From Tanytarsus gracilentus (lineage: Eukaryota; Arthropoda; Insecta; Diptera; Chironomidae), in the NCBI GenBank assembly GCA_038502055.1, contig JAXRKN010000032.1, positions 1,488,001-1,552,000 on the forward strand: a DNA stretch of 64,000 nucleotides, in the 5' to 3' direction. The translations under genes were made by a program, and so were the position numbers. The notes below the pieces were generated by a model that was given only the letters and a program-made list of their open reading frames with translations, was not told the origin of the DNA and did no database searches. Of the stretch, positions 28,201-39,600 are shown one piece after another; positions within the stretch are counted from its first letter, which is position 1; each line of letters opens with the position of its first letter.

Positions 28201-31064
28201 TCCATGAAGAAGGGAAAATTATTGACAATTTATTGATAACATCTGGAGGCCATTTAAAAAGTTTTTATTGCTCGCCTTTACTCGATTTTCTTAAGGGCTG
28301 TGTCTTATTTTTTATGAGCACTAAATAACTCCTTTCGAGTCAGGACATGAGATATCTTCGCAATGCATAGTTTTATGAGTTTCAGCAAATTTGTTTGAAT
28401 TTTTTTCTCTATCTAGAAATGATTTTATTATAAAATTATACAAATTTCTCGCATGTGATAATGATCAAGTTGAAATTTTATGACTCCTCTATGTAGAAAA
28501 AAATGCAAATATTCTAAAAGACCCTGGCGCGCATGCATATGCATAACATGATGATGATGGATATTATAATAGAATGCAAGCACAACAAAGTGCAATTAAA
28601 ATTTACTTAAATCATGAACTCGATACATGCTCAACTTCATGAGGCTAGATGCAGTGGCATAAAAATGTCAAGAAGCTAATGTCATGCAATCAACTCTAAA
28701 TCTATCGAAGTGACCACCCTCGTCCTTTTGCTTTCTCCCCTCTCACTCGCTCATTTATTGCCTCAACTTGTCTCTTTCCCTCGCAAACAGCACAACAACA
28801 ATATATCGTCGTTTATAATTTTCATGTAGTTGATTATATCATCAATAAAAATTGTGTGTATAATACAATGTACAGCCATTGTCCCTTTTTTTTCTTCATA
28901 TTTTACTGCTGTGTGTGGTGAGCATTGATTGCTGTGCTGACACAGTATGCGGGCGAATAGCGGTGGGAGTTCTTCGCATGTCCTTACGTACCCACTTTAC
29001 CATCGTCCATGTCATGCAACGAATATTAACTTTTTCACTTGTCAGTGCTTTTATCTAAATTATGAAATCTCCTTTCAATTCTTACACTCCCACCGTCTTT
29101 ATGTCCGCTCTCTTCCGTTGTCGTCTGTCGTTTGTGCTAGATTGTAATTTTTTGTCATTTGCCTTTTTTTAGTCGTTTCTTCATGGAATATCATTATTAT
29201 TAATAGCGAGTTAGTCAGACAAGACGGTGGAGGACTATGTTTAAGTGGCATTGCCTTAACTATGATTACCGAATAACCTAAAGAACATCAATCATTCGAA
29301 GGAATTGTTAAGGCTGTGATTTATCACTGAGGATGGTGGAGAATTTCATTAAAAGCTTTAACATCATGTGCGGGCATTTTGATTTTGATTTTTCAGGTTC
29401 TAATAAAATCTTGCTAAATGTTCATCTACTCATGTTATTCTGTAATCCCTCAAAACCTCAAATTTTTTCCACTTCCTTTCATTTCCATAAAAAAAAGACA
29501 GTCAGTGTCCTAAAATCGCCATTGAATGAATATCATTTGCAAGTATAATTTTGTGTCATTTATAAAAAGAAGGAAAAATTCATGAATCATATTTTTAGAT
29601 CGTTAATTTATGCACAACTCGGTTATAATTCAAAAACACGACGATGATAAGAAAAACTAAAGCAGCTTTTTATTTTCTTTATCTAGACCTGACTTTATTA
29701 TCACAAATGGAGGCAAAAAATTTCTCGCGGTCGATTCGCTTGAGAAATCAACATTCGATAATCGATTATATTAAAGTTTTGAGAATCAATTAAAGCGAGA
29801 AAAATAATAAAATGGAGAGAGACTTTTCAGTCATTTCGCAAGCGTGTGGAGAAGGAGAGAGAGAAAAAAGACGATAATGCACTTGTCGAGATATCCATAA
29901 AGCGAGAATATGTTTTTTTTTCTGTTACGGAATACTTTAAAATGAGAAAATCAATTAAAGCTTAACAACAATCTGCTCCGATGCATGGAGATTACAGAAA
30001 ACAAATATTTAATTGCAAATTGATTTTCGCTTCGATGGAAATGAAATTCGATTCGCGATGCACTGATGAAATTTTCCTCTTCTCTCCGAATATTTTTTGC
30101 AATGGCGTTGTTTTAATTTTCAGGTCAATAAATTTTTTTCGTCGAGTGATTTATTTTGAGTGACTAATATGAGTTCACTTCCTCGAAACTTAAAATTGTT
30201 ACTGACGATGATGTCGAAAAAAATATCATAAATTTCCGCTCTTTATCTTCTTGATGTCTTTTAATTAAAATCTCAAGTGATTTTCAATGGAATTGTTTAA
30301 AAAATTATTTTTCAACTAATTTTCAATATTTTTTGGGAGATATTAAAAATTTAAAAATATAAAATTTTGTTTCAATTTAATTTTCAGAAATAATTTTGAA
30401 AAATTTCCTCAACATGTTGCTACATTTCGAAAAACCTCAAACCACTTTAAATTGTGTCACAAACATTCGAAAGATAATTTTCGTCTCAATAGACATCTTT
30501 GTCACTTCAAACGAAGCCAGATGATCATTCTTTAAGTCTTCCGCTATTCTCTGACTCAAACGATCGTAAATTTAAAAAAATTATTACGAAATCTTCTTTC
30601 ATAACTCAACTCGCTATCTCTCTGTTAAGACTGTCTGTTCTGGTTTTAATTCAGAATTTTACGATTTTTTGCTCAACACTCTTTATAAATGCTGTTGTGA
30701 TTGTTTCTGTATGTCATCATAGATATTAATGAGAAAAAAATATTCAAGGGATGGACAGTGAGGAAGGCATTAAAAAATTTATTATTTAATTAGTAAATTT
30801 TACTTTTTAAATAAAATAATTTTTTTAAATATTTAACGAAATTTCTCTTGCTATTTTTTTCAGTTAAAAGGAGGATGTGCAAGAAGAATTAATCCTCATT
30901 GAAAAAATCTTTTTGTCTTAAGAAAAATATTTTGTGAGGACGTCAGCAGCCATGTGGTATTTAATATATAGAGCTTGAATAGATAGGAAACTAATTATGC
31001 TCCTCATCAGTTTCATCCTTCACTTACCTTGAGCAAACTTCCTTGCTTTTGATTTCGATCGCAT
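1048..31064 (-). CDS. ham: hamlet-like PRDM3/PRDM16-family transcription factor, 5' part (C-terminus off the left edge)
   Basis: This is a nuclear C2H2 zinc-finger protein with an N-terminal PR (SET-related) domain; fly hamlet acts in neuronal fate and dendrite choice (family knowledge). The exons I assembled are 31028-31064, 14403-14539, 14162-14338, 7389-7517, 7202-7316 and 1048-1228, giving 258 codons plus 2 nt with every junction in phase. The start MRSKSKARKFAQ matches the MRSK-x-RARK-x-A start of vertebrate MECOM and PRDM16. The PR domain covers about residues 78-177, with GAVFAKAKINKGAKFGPF, the NWMKNIR segment and the INGQIWYQATCDIP segment. An acidic linker (EEDEDD) follows, and residues 247 and 250 (CIVC) open the first zinc finger, which is split by the donor at 1047. 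The remaining fingers and the stop lie outside the window. Family assignment is firm; the exact 5' structure is inferred. Confidence 0.85.
1229..7201 (-). other. hamlet intron 5 (6.0 kb)
   Basis: AT-rich intron with a (TA)n run at about 4738-4753. Open frames here are short, low in complexity and match no family I know. I see no supported gene on either strand. Confidence 0.6.
7202..7316 (-). CDS. ham: hamlet coding exon 5 (C-terminal part of PR domain)
   Basis: 38 codons plus one base, between acceptor TTCAACAG|ATTTGG and donor GATCTG|GTGAGT. It encodes IWYQATCDIPQDTELLLAPK, which closes the PR fold, then a polar stretch (RRDADDRSGS). Confidence 0.88.
7389..7517 (-). CDS. ham: hamlet coding exon 4 (PR domain core)
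   Basis: 43 codons lie between acceptor ATTATAG|ATTATT and donor GGTCAA|GTGAGTT. It encodes the segment GWYDASTESTNWMKNIRSS and ends INGQ, equivalent to the DA-x-GSWLKYIR ... QI-x-QIYY core of PRDM3/16. It is followed by a 72-bp intron. Confidence 0.88.
7518..14161 (-). other. hamlet intron 3 (6.6 kb)
   Basis: AT-rich intron between PR-domain exons 3 and 4. Frames of up to 85 codons are present on both strands but have no recognisable domain or splice support. No tRNA or transposon termini were recognised. Confidence 0.6.
14162..14338 (-). CDS. ham: hamlet coding exon 3 (N-terminal half of PR domain)
   Basis: Exactly 59 codons lie between acceptor CAATTTAG|ATTTC and donor TGGGAG|GTGAGT. The exon holds the first part of the PR domain, including KAKINKGAKFGPF and RRFAWE, which correspond to the KRKIEVGERFGPY and YGWE segments of vertebrate MECOM. 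Confidence 0.88.
14403..14539 (-). CDS. ham: hamlet coding exon 2
   Basis: The acceptor is TTTATAG|GTAGCAG and the donor is AAGAGA|GTGAGTTT. The exon encodes residues 13-58, starting GSSGDEESDSSRG, a serine/acid-rich stretch before the PR domain. The intron to exon 3 is only 64 bp. Confidence 0.85.
15586..15613 (-). CDS. ham: candidate alternative first coding exon of hamlet (MFDYGLMMP)
   Basis: On the minus strand a short frame reads MFDYGLMMP and ends at a good donor, GCCAG|GTAAAG, in phase 1. That is the same phase as exon 1, so it would join exon 2 in frame and replace the MRSK start while keeping the PR domain. The frame stays open for some 30 codons upstream of this ATG. It lies 1.05 kb upstream of exon 2. 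No transcript evidence is available, so this is inference. Confidence 0.4.
25613..25703. ncRNA. imperfect hairpin, possible miRNA-like precursor
   Basis: AACGCGAC at 25613-25620 pairs with GTCGCGTT at 25696-25703. TGAGAGTTAT at 25628-25637 pairs with ATAACTCTCA at 25682-25691. TAGA and TCTA pair nearer the loop. The stem is therefore 8 bp, a small 7x4 internal loop, 10 bp, then weaker pairing around a loop of about 25 nt, for 91 nt in all. I recognise no known miRNA seed, and a chance inverted repeat remains possible. Confidence 0.25.
31028..31064 (-). CDS. ham: hamlet coding exon 1 (12 codons, PRDM3/16 N-terminal motif)
   Basis: ATG at 31064 opens a 37-nt coding segment reading MRSKSKARKFAQ plus one base. 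It ends at a strong donor, CAAG|GTAAGTG. The phase-1 end joins the exon beginning at 14539 to give an uninterrupted frame. The basic MRSK motif is the hallmark N-terminus of the MDS1/PRDM16 group, so this very short exon can be recognised although it lies 16.5 kb from the next one. Confidence 0.85.
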
Positions 31065-31259
31065 CACAATACTAAAATCACGTCACACAATTAAAAAAGA
31101 TCTTGCTCACATAAAACACACAAAAATTTGTTTACTATTGTCTCTTCTTCATTTGATATCTTCACTTTATTTAGATTTTTAAAAAAATAAAATATTTCTT
31201 TGCCTACTTTGGAATAAAATTCGCAATTTAAATTTATTAAGGCTCTGATTTCAACTGTC

Positions 31260-31293
31260 CATCTAATTAGCCTCAAATCTGATCACCGACTGA
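31260..31293 (-). promoter_or_regulatory. ham: hamlet core promoter: initiator plus DPE
   Basis: TCAGTC on the minus strand at 31293-31288 matches the insect initiator TCAKTY, with A+1 at 31291. At exactly +28 to +32 (31264-31260) the sequence AGATG matches the DPE consensus RGWYV. No TATA box is seen 30 bp upstream. The predicted 5' UTR is about 227 nt before the ATG at 31064, unless an intron exists in it. Confidence 0.5.
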
Positions 31294-33453
31294 CACTGTG
31301 TGTCGCGAGAAGGCACAATGCGAGTACACAAATTCACTTTGTTCGCCCTTTCAAGTGTATGACAAATTTTTTTCTTTTCTCTCTCCACTGTTTAGACTCG
31401 CCCTGGCTGTTTTCTTAAAGCATGAGGCGACAACAACAGAAAATAATAAAAACGCGCGCGATATACACAAAGGCAAAACACATCTCCTCGGTTCGGGCTG
31501 TTTATGTATGAGCGAAAACTATAAAAAAATGGAGAGTAAAAAGAAGGCATTTGAGTGGATCGATAAATTCATGTCTCTAGCGGCAACAACAACAACAACC
31601 TCAGTTAATATCCCTTAAATAGCCACTAAGTGACTTCGGTGTTCGGTGTGACTGTATACATACATCACGATCGTGTACATCACGGTGATGTAAGTAAATG
31701 AGACCCTTTTTATGAGTGTTTGCGTTAATGAGTAAAAGAGAGTTGAACTTTAACGATTTAAATCTTTTTTCTTGTTCTTTTCGCATCTAAAACTATTTTA
31801 TTGTCGGAATATAGAAAATTATCGACGATAAAGCCACCTCAGAATTTTTGAAAAATTTATTAATTCTAAAGACTCGACTATAAATTTTAATCAAACAATT
31901 AAAAAAAAGAAAAATTGCCCGCTCCTTGAAAACAGCAATTTAAAATTAGCCAATAATCTCTCCTTATCCATATCCCATTGACAATCCCATTTCCCAAAGA
32001 CAGTAGCAATAAACTGATAGCAACAAAATCAATTTTCAATCTTCAAGTGGAATATTTACTATGAGAATCATGTGAGAGAGCGAGATAAGAAATTTTTGAA
32101 GTGATTTAAATAAAATTTATGGTCGCACTTGACAGACAACTCCATAAAATGAATTTTTTGGTGTGTGATAAGACTAAAATTGTTGATGGCGATAAGAATT
32201 AATGGAACAAATTTGATTGCATTACTCATGAATGGAGGAAATCTCTTCCTGATTTTCATAAAAATTTAAATTATTTTTAACCATTTTTATTTTTGTGTTG
32301 AAATTAAATTAATTTTTTTATACGTGATTTTACATGATTTTTAACTATTTTTTATGAAAAAATCTGATATCTCAAGTCGAGTCCATAATGCTAGTATAAT
32401 TTATTTTCTCCACCCTACACACTTGCGTTAGTTTTTTATATAAAACAATTTTGTTCGTTTTATTCGCACTCGATGTGCTCGATATTGTACTATTTTCTTG
32501 GCAATGTTGTTGTTGTAGCCAACTAAAACAAGCATTTCTTATGTAAATTGCCATTTTTATTGACAAATACCCCTAGCAAAAGAAAAGAAATGACTTTAAG
32601 AAAATCATAAAACTTGTCGTCGGCATATACGAAGCTCTTCGCTATGCGCTATGAACATTATGAAACTGAACAACGTAGAACATGGTTTTCTAGCAAAAAT
32701 TTGCTTCATTGGAATTGCAAAGTGTTTTTCGTCATCATTTAATCTGTTGCGGGACGAAATAGAACAAAGTGAAAGTTTTCGCAAATGTAAATAAGTTTTT
32801 TTTCGCAACCTTGAAAAACTTTTTTTTAGCTGACCCAATTTTTAAATCAGTTTTAATAAATTGTTAAAAACTTTTATCAAATTCTAATTAAATCAGCAAA
32901 CATAAAAATAATGACTAAAGTAAATGAAAAAGAATCAACGAACAAAATCTAGAAAAAGTAAAAAAGGGGCAATCATGTCTTATCACTTTAATCAGTAGTA
33001 GAAAGGGAAAGAAAAATAAAATGAATACAACAATAACTCGTTATCTATCATGCGCAGTCTGTATTAGAGTTGGTTCCGCCCACATCGCATGAGAAAAGCG
33101 TGAGAGTGGGAGAATTATTGAAACTTCAGAATTTGAGAGGGGAAAATCCATTTGTGCCCTGAAATATTTTTTAAAACATTAATTTCAGAAGTCAGAAAAG
33201 AAAGAATTTTTGTTACATGTTGCAACTGAAAGAAGAAAAGTCATAAAGTATGATTAAACTCTATCCAATTCCCATCAATAAATTCTCATTTGTCTTTTTG
33301 TGAAATTTTAATGAAAATTTTTCCTTAAAGATTTTTTCAATTTGCAATTTTTAAAGAAAAAACTCAGCAAACTTTTAATAAAAACTTTTATTTGAAAAAA
33401 TCGATGATATCCATAGCTATGTGAACACTTATATATAATTGTTAAATCGTGGA
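31294..33453. other. intergenic region between hamlet 5' end and FAS copy A 3' end
   Basis: 2.2 kb of AT-rich sequence. A 106-codon plus-strand frame at 31298-31618 starts opposite the hamlet promoter but looks like no known protein and ends in a Thr run from (ACA)n. Other frames are under 80 codons. I see no supported gene; proximal hamlet regulatory DNA is likely here by position. Confidence 0.5.
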
Positions 33454-33459
33454 TTTATT
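33454..33459 (-). terminator. poly(A) signal AATAAA for FAS copy A
   Basis: AATAAA on the minus strand lies about 145 bp downstream of the copy A stop codon (33602-33604). It is in the right orientation for 3' end formation. Confidence 0.4.
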
Positions 33460-33601
33460 TTAATCCGACGATTAAATAAAATAATCTTACTTTACACCAA
33501 TAGATGTGGCTACCATACACAAATTTAAAAATCCCTAATAAACTGTCACGAACAAAAATAGCAATTTCGGACAGTTTTATAAGTTTTGTAAAATAAAATA
33601 T

Positions 33602-36600
33602 TTAAATATTTTCATTAATAAATTTTCTCAACTCTAAATTATTTAAAAGTGTTACATGATCACCTTCTAGAGTAATTATTTTAATGGGAGTGCTGCAAAA
33701 CTTTCCAAGTCCATAATCCTTGGAAATTCCGGTAATTGCTTGTTTACTGGCTTTGATCAAAAGTATAGCTGTGGTCTTTAATTGTGAAAATGAATCATCA
33801 CTCGTATTTTTGCAAATGTTCAAACGATTTCCAACCGCTTCCATTAGAGAATTCTGAATATTTTCAACTTTATCGGGAGCAAAATTTCTTTTTGACTTTT
33901 CCATTAAAGTTTTTAGTTTCAATTCCCAACTTTCGTTCGACTCAAAAGCTTCCTTTACAATTGATTCTTCAAGGTGCTTTCGTAGAATATCAAAGGTCAT
34001 TTTTGCTATTGTACTTTTAAATTTCTCTTCATTGCCTTTAAGTGAGAATTTATGACTGTTTCGAGACACGTATTTTGGTGAACCGTCAAGCTCAAAAATT
34101 TGACCGTTACTCATTCCATTTTCTTCGAGCAAGTTGGCAATTTTGAGTGCCAATAAAGATCCAAAAGAATGACCAACAAGAATAAATTTTTTTGCATCCG
34201 AAAATAGTTTGAGAACTTCTGGTGCAATAATATCGAGAACGTCATCCAAATGAGTGCAGTTAGTTGTTTCATAAAGCTGAAGAATGTAAGTTGGATATTT
34301 TAATTCTTTTGCAAGATCTTTATACAAATCAGCAGCAACACCGTAAAATCCAGGTAAAATTAATATTTTAGTGTCATTATCTTCGACATCATTTGCTTTA
34401 TAAATTGTGTCGCGTGCAATAACTTCCAAAGTTTCTTCATCAATCACTCCCGAAAATAAAAGTTTCATCCAAGTTATTGCTTCCGAATCATCACTCAAAT
34501 TGTCTTTATCACTAGTTAAATCTTTGGTACCAGCTCTTTTTTCAAGCTGAGCCAATGTTAATGATCGAAGCTCTTGTGATGTGAGAACAATATCGAAATC
34601 TCGTTCTAATAGTTGAGCAATTTCAACTCCCATCAGTGAGTCAATTCCTAACTGAGTGAGAGTTGAATCCATTGAAATATTTTTTCTTTCACTAATTCCC
34701 ATAATTCTAAGAATCATGTCAATAATATTTCCTTTACGCGTTTCTCCAGCTTTCTTATCAGCAACAATCAAACTTGAAACAATTGGATTATCTGAAGATA
34801 AAAGTTCATCGAGCACTTCAAAACATGAAACGATTGATTGTGGTAAAGTTCCGCCAATATCTTTATTTGCATTTGCGAGTTGAAAGTCTGCAAGTAAGCC
34901 AACATCGCCAATTGCACCCCATTGAATTGCTTTTCCGGGCAGACCAGCTTCACATCTCTTCTCGACAATTCTTTCCATTACAGAATTTGCAAATCCATAA
35001 TTGCTTTGACCTGCATTTCCCATACCACAAGAAACACTTGAAAAGACTACAAAATGTTTAAGTGATGGACACATTTCTCTTGATAATTTATCGAGATTAA
35101 TTGTAGCCAATGCTTTCGGTGCTGTTGACTCATTAAACATTTTTGTGTCTAAATTTTCAAAAATGCCATCGCGAAGTACAACAGCAAGATTGAAAATACC
35201 GCCAACAGATCCAAGAGAAAGAGTTTCATGTAATAGATTTTTACATCCATCTTCAGTTGTCACATCTGATGTGCTTACAATGATTTGAACTCCATACGTC
35301 TTCCAGTGCCTAAAAATATTTATTCAATTAACTGCAATTTTAAGAAAAATATATTTTCACTTACTCTATTTTTATTTCTTGATTTGTATTTTTTAAACCA
35401 TTCCTTGAACTCAGCACAAGCTTTCTGCATCCTCTAACAACAAGCCAGTCAGCAAGTTCAAGGCCAAAGCCACCAAGTCCGCCGATAATCAAGTAACTCT
35501 CATTGGGATCACAATACACGCGGTTAAGTACACTCAATGGTAATGATTTATCATCATTTTCATCTTCTCGTATTTTCAGTAACACTTTACCGATATGTTT
35601 ACCGGCTGCCATGAAACGAAAAGCTTCTTCGATTTCGCATGCGTCAAAAACAGTTGAATTGAGTGGTTTGATGATGCCGTGTTTTAAATCGTCCTTGATT
35701 AAATTGTAAACAATCTAAAAAAGACGCAAATAAATTAGTTTTGATCAAGGTTGAAACAACACAAAAATGACTTGCCTCCATCTCTTCGGAGTCAGCTGGA
35801 AGATCATCAAAAATGACGGCCTTGAATGTTATTCGTTTTTCAAGATATCTCATGTCAAGCTGTGTTCCTTTAACCATGTCATATTTTCCAATTTCTAGAA
35901 GAGTTCCACCTTTTCCTAAACATCTTATTGAAGCATGTAACTTTTCATCTGACAATGAGTTGAGCACATAATCAACACCTTTTCCTTTCGTGTTTGTTAG
36001 AATTAACTTTTCAAATGAAATATTTCGGGAATTTCCAATATTTGATGGCTTCAGCTTTGGGAATTTTTTGAGTAAGAAATTCTTCTTCTCTTCACTGCTG
36101 ACAGTTGTAAAAACATCAAGGCCATAAGCAAATGCTATCTCGATCGCAGCTTGGCCAACGCCGCCACTTCCGCTATGAATTAAAATTGTCTTTCCAGCTT
36201 TAATTTGTGTCGTTACAAAATATGCGAAGTAAACAGTTGTGTAGACAAGTGGAACTGTTGCAGCTTCTTCAAGTGTCCATTCACAAGGGACGTCCCAAAG
36301 TAAAGATTTCTTCGCATCATAATGAGTTGAAATTCCTGATGTATTTAATGCAAGACCCATAACTCGTGTGCCATCTTTTTTAATTCCTGAAACTTCAATA
36401 CCAAGCGCACAATGCTGAATAAACCGATCATAAATTGCATCTGGGATTCTTCCAAGTGCTATCATGATATCTTTGAAGTTAAGTGACGCAAATTTCAATT
36501 TGATTATTTGATCATCACAAATATTTAAAGGTCCCTTCAACCATTTTAGCGATGATAAATCTGCTTTCACAAGACAGTTTGCGTAGCAGTGTTGAATTTG

Positions 36601-39600
36601 ATTTTTAGCTTCATAGATTCTTGACATCTCTAAATGCCGATAACTTCCCCATTCGCCGTTCTTGAAGATATTAATAGCATGTCCTTGATCAAGCTGAGAT
36701 TTGTAGAAATTGTTATTGATTTCAAATCTAGGCGCATTAGAGTCATTAATCAGCACGCATTTAATTTTATCATTTACAAATTCTCGACGAACACAATTGA
36801 CAAAACCAAGAATGCCAGATGGTTCGTGATTGGATGAGTATAAAAATACTGGTGACTCTTTGATAGCATTCTGAAGTGGTTCAAGCCAATCTTCGACTTT
36901 TGATGAAATTTCAATAGTTTTGTGTGATTCAAAGCTTTCAAATTGGCTTCTCATGATTGAAATAATTTTAGTTGATTCTTCAAATTTTGCGTGAATTTGC
37001 GAAACAATTTTAAAATCGTTATGTACAACTTCGATCTTTTTACTATCGATTGATACAACAAAGCCGCGTTCTTTTATCAATGACTTGGTTGACTCCAAAA
37101 ATTCAGAATCATTTAAACAATTTGATTTAATGATCATGTCAAGACCACTAAATGAATTGATATCTTCTGAACTCACTTCAACACCTTCAAGTTGAAGATT
37201 TTCTCGCTTTGATAAAAATGTCACATTTGACGCTATCAGCGGTATTTTTCTCAAAGCTTTTGCAATGTTTTCACTCAAATAAAATGAGTCATCGTCGTCA
37301 ATCTCAATAGATGCAAATTTTGGTTGAAAAATATCTTCGAGGACGGTTTGAACGAGAATTCTTGTGGCATCTTCGAGTTGAAATTTCTCATCAGAGAAAA
37401 ATGAAATAAATTTATAAACTTCCAAATTTGGCTCTTTCTGACGTCGTCTATTAACCACTCGATTTCTCTTATCATGGAGTTCAACACCACCAGCTTTAAT
37501 TATCCTTTGATATGGACAAATTTCGACATTGTATATAATCTCAAGTTGATTCTCCTTTCCAGCTATTGTTTCTTCATCTTTTAATTTTTTCTCTAATGCA
37601 ACAGCATCCAATTTTTCGTCACGCAATTCAAGATGTAGAAGTGGATCAATAACAACTTTCCCAATTTTAGTTGGAAGTGCCAAATGTTTTGCGTCTCCTC
37701 CAAGTTCAAAGTGAGTCATGCTGTCGAGGAAGGTGGTCCAATTATTAACCCATTTAATTTTACCTTTTAGGCAATCGTGTCTGATTTCATGGACACCCAT
37801 AAAATCTCCCAAATGATAATAACCACGCATTCGAAATCCTCGATAATGATCTTCACCTCTTAAAGTTAAAGTATTTTCATCACTTAATTCCGGAATTTCA
37901 GACATCTCAATTTCGTCAACTTGTTTTATGTAGCCATGTACCACTGCTGCACTTCCTTCAATGACTTCGAATCTGCCAGTTCCACGATGTATTGAAATTG
38001 TAATTAAAACATCTTGATGTTTATTTAACGATGTCGCACGAAGAAAGTGAATGTCTTCCAGAATAACTTTCATCTTCTCATAATGAACTCCGCACATCAT
38101 TGCAAAGTTTTGCCACACAAGAACAATCCAGCCGGTAGCAGGGAAAAGAACTCGACCTGAACCAAATTTTAATAATTAAATGAGATTAAATGGATTTTTT
38201 TTAAATATGAAACTTACCATCAATTATATGAGATTGAATGAACTCGAACTTCTTATCGCTTATATTAATTATAATGTTTGACCTTTCAAAAGTGTTGTAA
38301 GTATCAAAGTATGGTACATAATGATTATCTTCATGATTCCACTTTATATTTGGAGAAATCATTGGAGTTCCTCGAGAAACTGGAAATTGAACTGATGGAT
38401 AGAGTTTGCTGACATCCATGTCGACACCATTTTCAAAAAGTCTGGAATTATTTAGTTTTTTTTCTAAACATTCAACCAAAAATATTCACTCACCTTCCAA
38501 GAGCTTCACTAAAGAATGAAACTCCATCTTTGCAGTCTTTCTGTGTAAAGTTGATTTGAATTCCATCCTTCATAGATCTCTTCAAAATTGATTTTAAAAG
38601 ACCATGCGGAGCAACTTCAATTGTGATTGCATTTTGTGGTAACAATTCTGTGACTTCTTGAAAGAAAACTGGATTGAGTAAATTTCTTGTGTGATATTCT
38701 GCTGATGAATAAAAAGCTTCTTCTTCAATCCACATGTCTTCCGGATATGTTGAGCTTAACCATTTCTTTGATCTAGCTCGAGGTGTTTTTATAATCTCTT
38801 TAAGTTTTTCATAAAGATTTTCACCAAATTCTGTGATGTATCGACTGTGCAACGGAATTCCTGAACATGCAACTTCTCTTGCAAAAACTTTCTTCTTTTT
38901 CATTTCTTCAACAAAAGCTCGAACACTTTCAATGGGTCCACTAATTGTAGTTGAATCAATTGCATTATGACAAGCAACATCAATATCTTGAGGTAACATA
39001 TTTTCAAGTTCAACATGATTGATTCCAATAGCTGCCATTGCTCCTTCGATAGTTTTAGCTTCATTACTTGATGAACCACGTGCGTAAGCAGCCAAAATTG
39101 TTTCTTCAGCTGTAAAACATCCATCAGCATATGCACAACAAAGTTCACCAACAGAATGTCCAATCATAAAATCAGGCTCAATTCCGAGAGCTTTTAGAAT
39201 GTCCACAAGTGCAATTTCGATTGAAACAATTCCAACGTATGAATTTAAAACATTTTCAAAATTATTTTCTTGCGTTAAAATCTCTTTCAAGTTCAAATTA
39301 AATCTTGTCAGAACTTGATGTGATTTTTCAATTGATTTTGCAAAAAGAGGAATTTCCATTAGATCTTTACCCATTTGACTCCATTGTGAGCCAATTCCAC
39401 TGAACACAAAAACAATCGGACGATGAGTTCCATTAAAATATTGAATGTCACGTATTAAACATTTTGCTTTTTCACTTTCATATTCGTGTTTAAAAATACC
39501 AAATCCTCGATAAGTGTTTGCTGTTGTTGTAACTACTTGAGAATTTTGTAATAGTGCTATGTGTTCAGCATCGAGTGGTCTCTTTATGATGTCATCAAAA

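Larger units (their letters stand above)
14540..31027 (-). other. hamlet intron 1 (16.5 kb)
   Basis: The long first coding intron is a usual site for enhancers and alternative promoters in neural regulators (inference). It contains the candidate alternative first exon at 15586-15613 and a hairpin at 25613-25703. The longest frame, 126 codons on the plus strand at 27948-28328, is hydrophobic and low in complexity, and I regard it as chance. I see no other gene. Confidence 0.55.

Noticed and set aside
27948..28328. 126-codon hydrophobic frame inside hamlet intron 1
   Set aside because: Low complexity, Ile/Phe/Lys-rich translation of AT-rich DNA, with no family resemblance or gene signals.
31298..31618. 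106-codon plus-strand frame opposite the hamlet promoter
   Set aside because: No known domain, a tail made by (ACA)n, no clear splice sites or start context; probably chance in upstream DNA.
38900..39163. Frames antisense to or out of phase with the synthase exons (also at 34656-35061, 44500-44905, 48752-49015)
   Set aside because: Shadows of the long real exons; they recur in both copies only because the coding sequence does.
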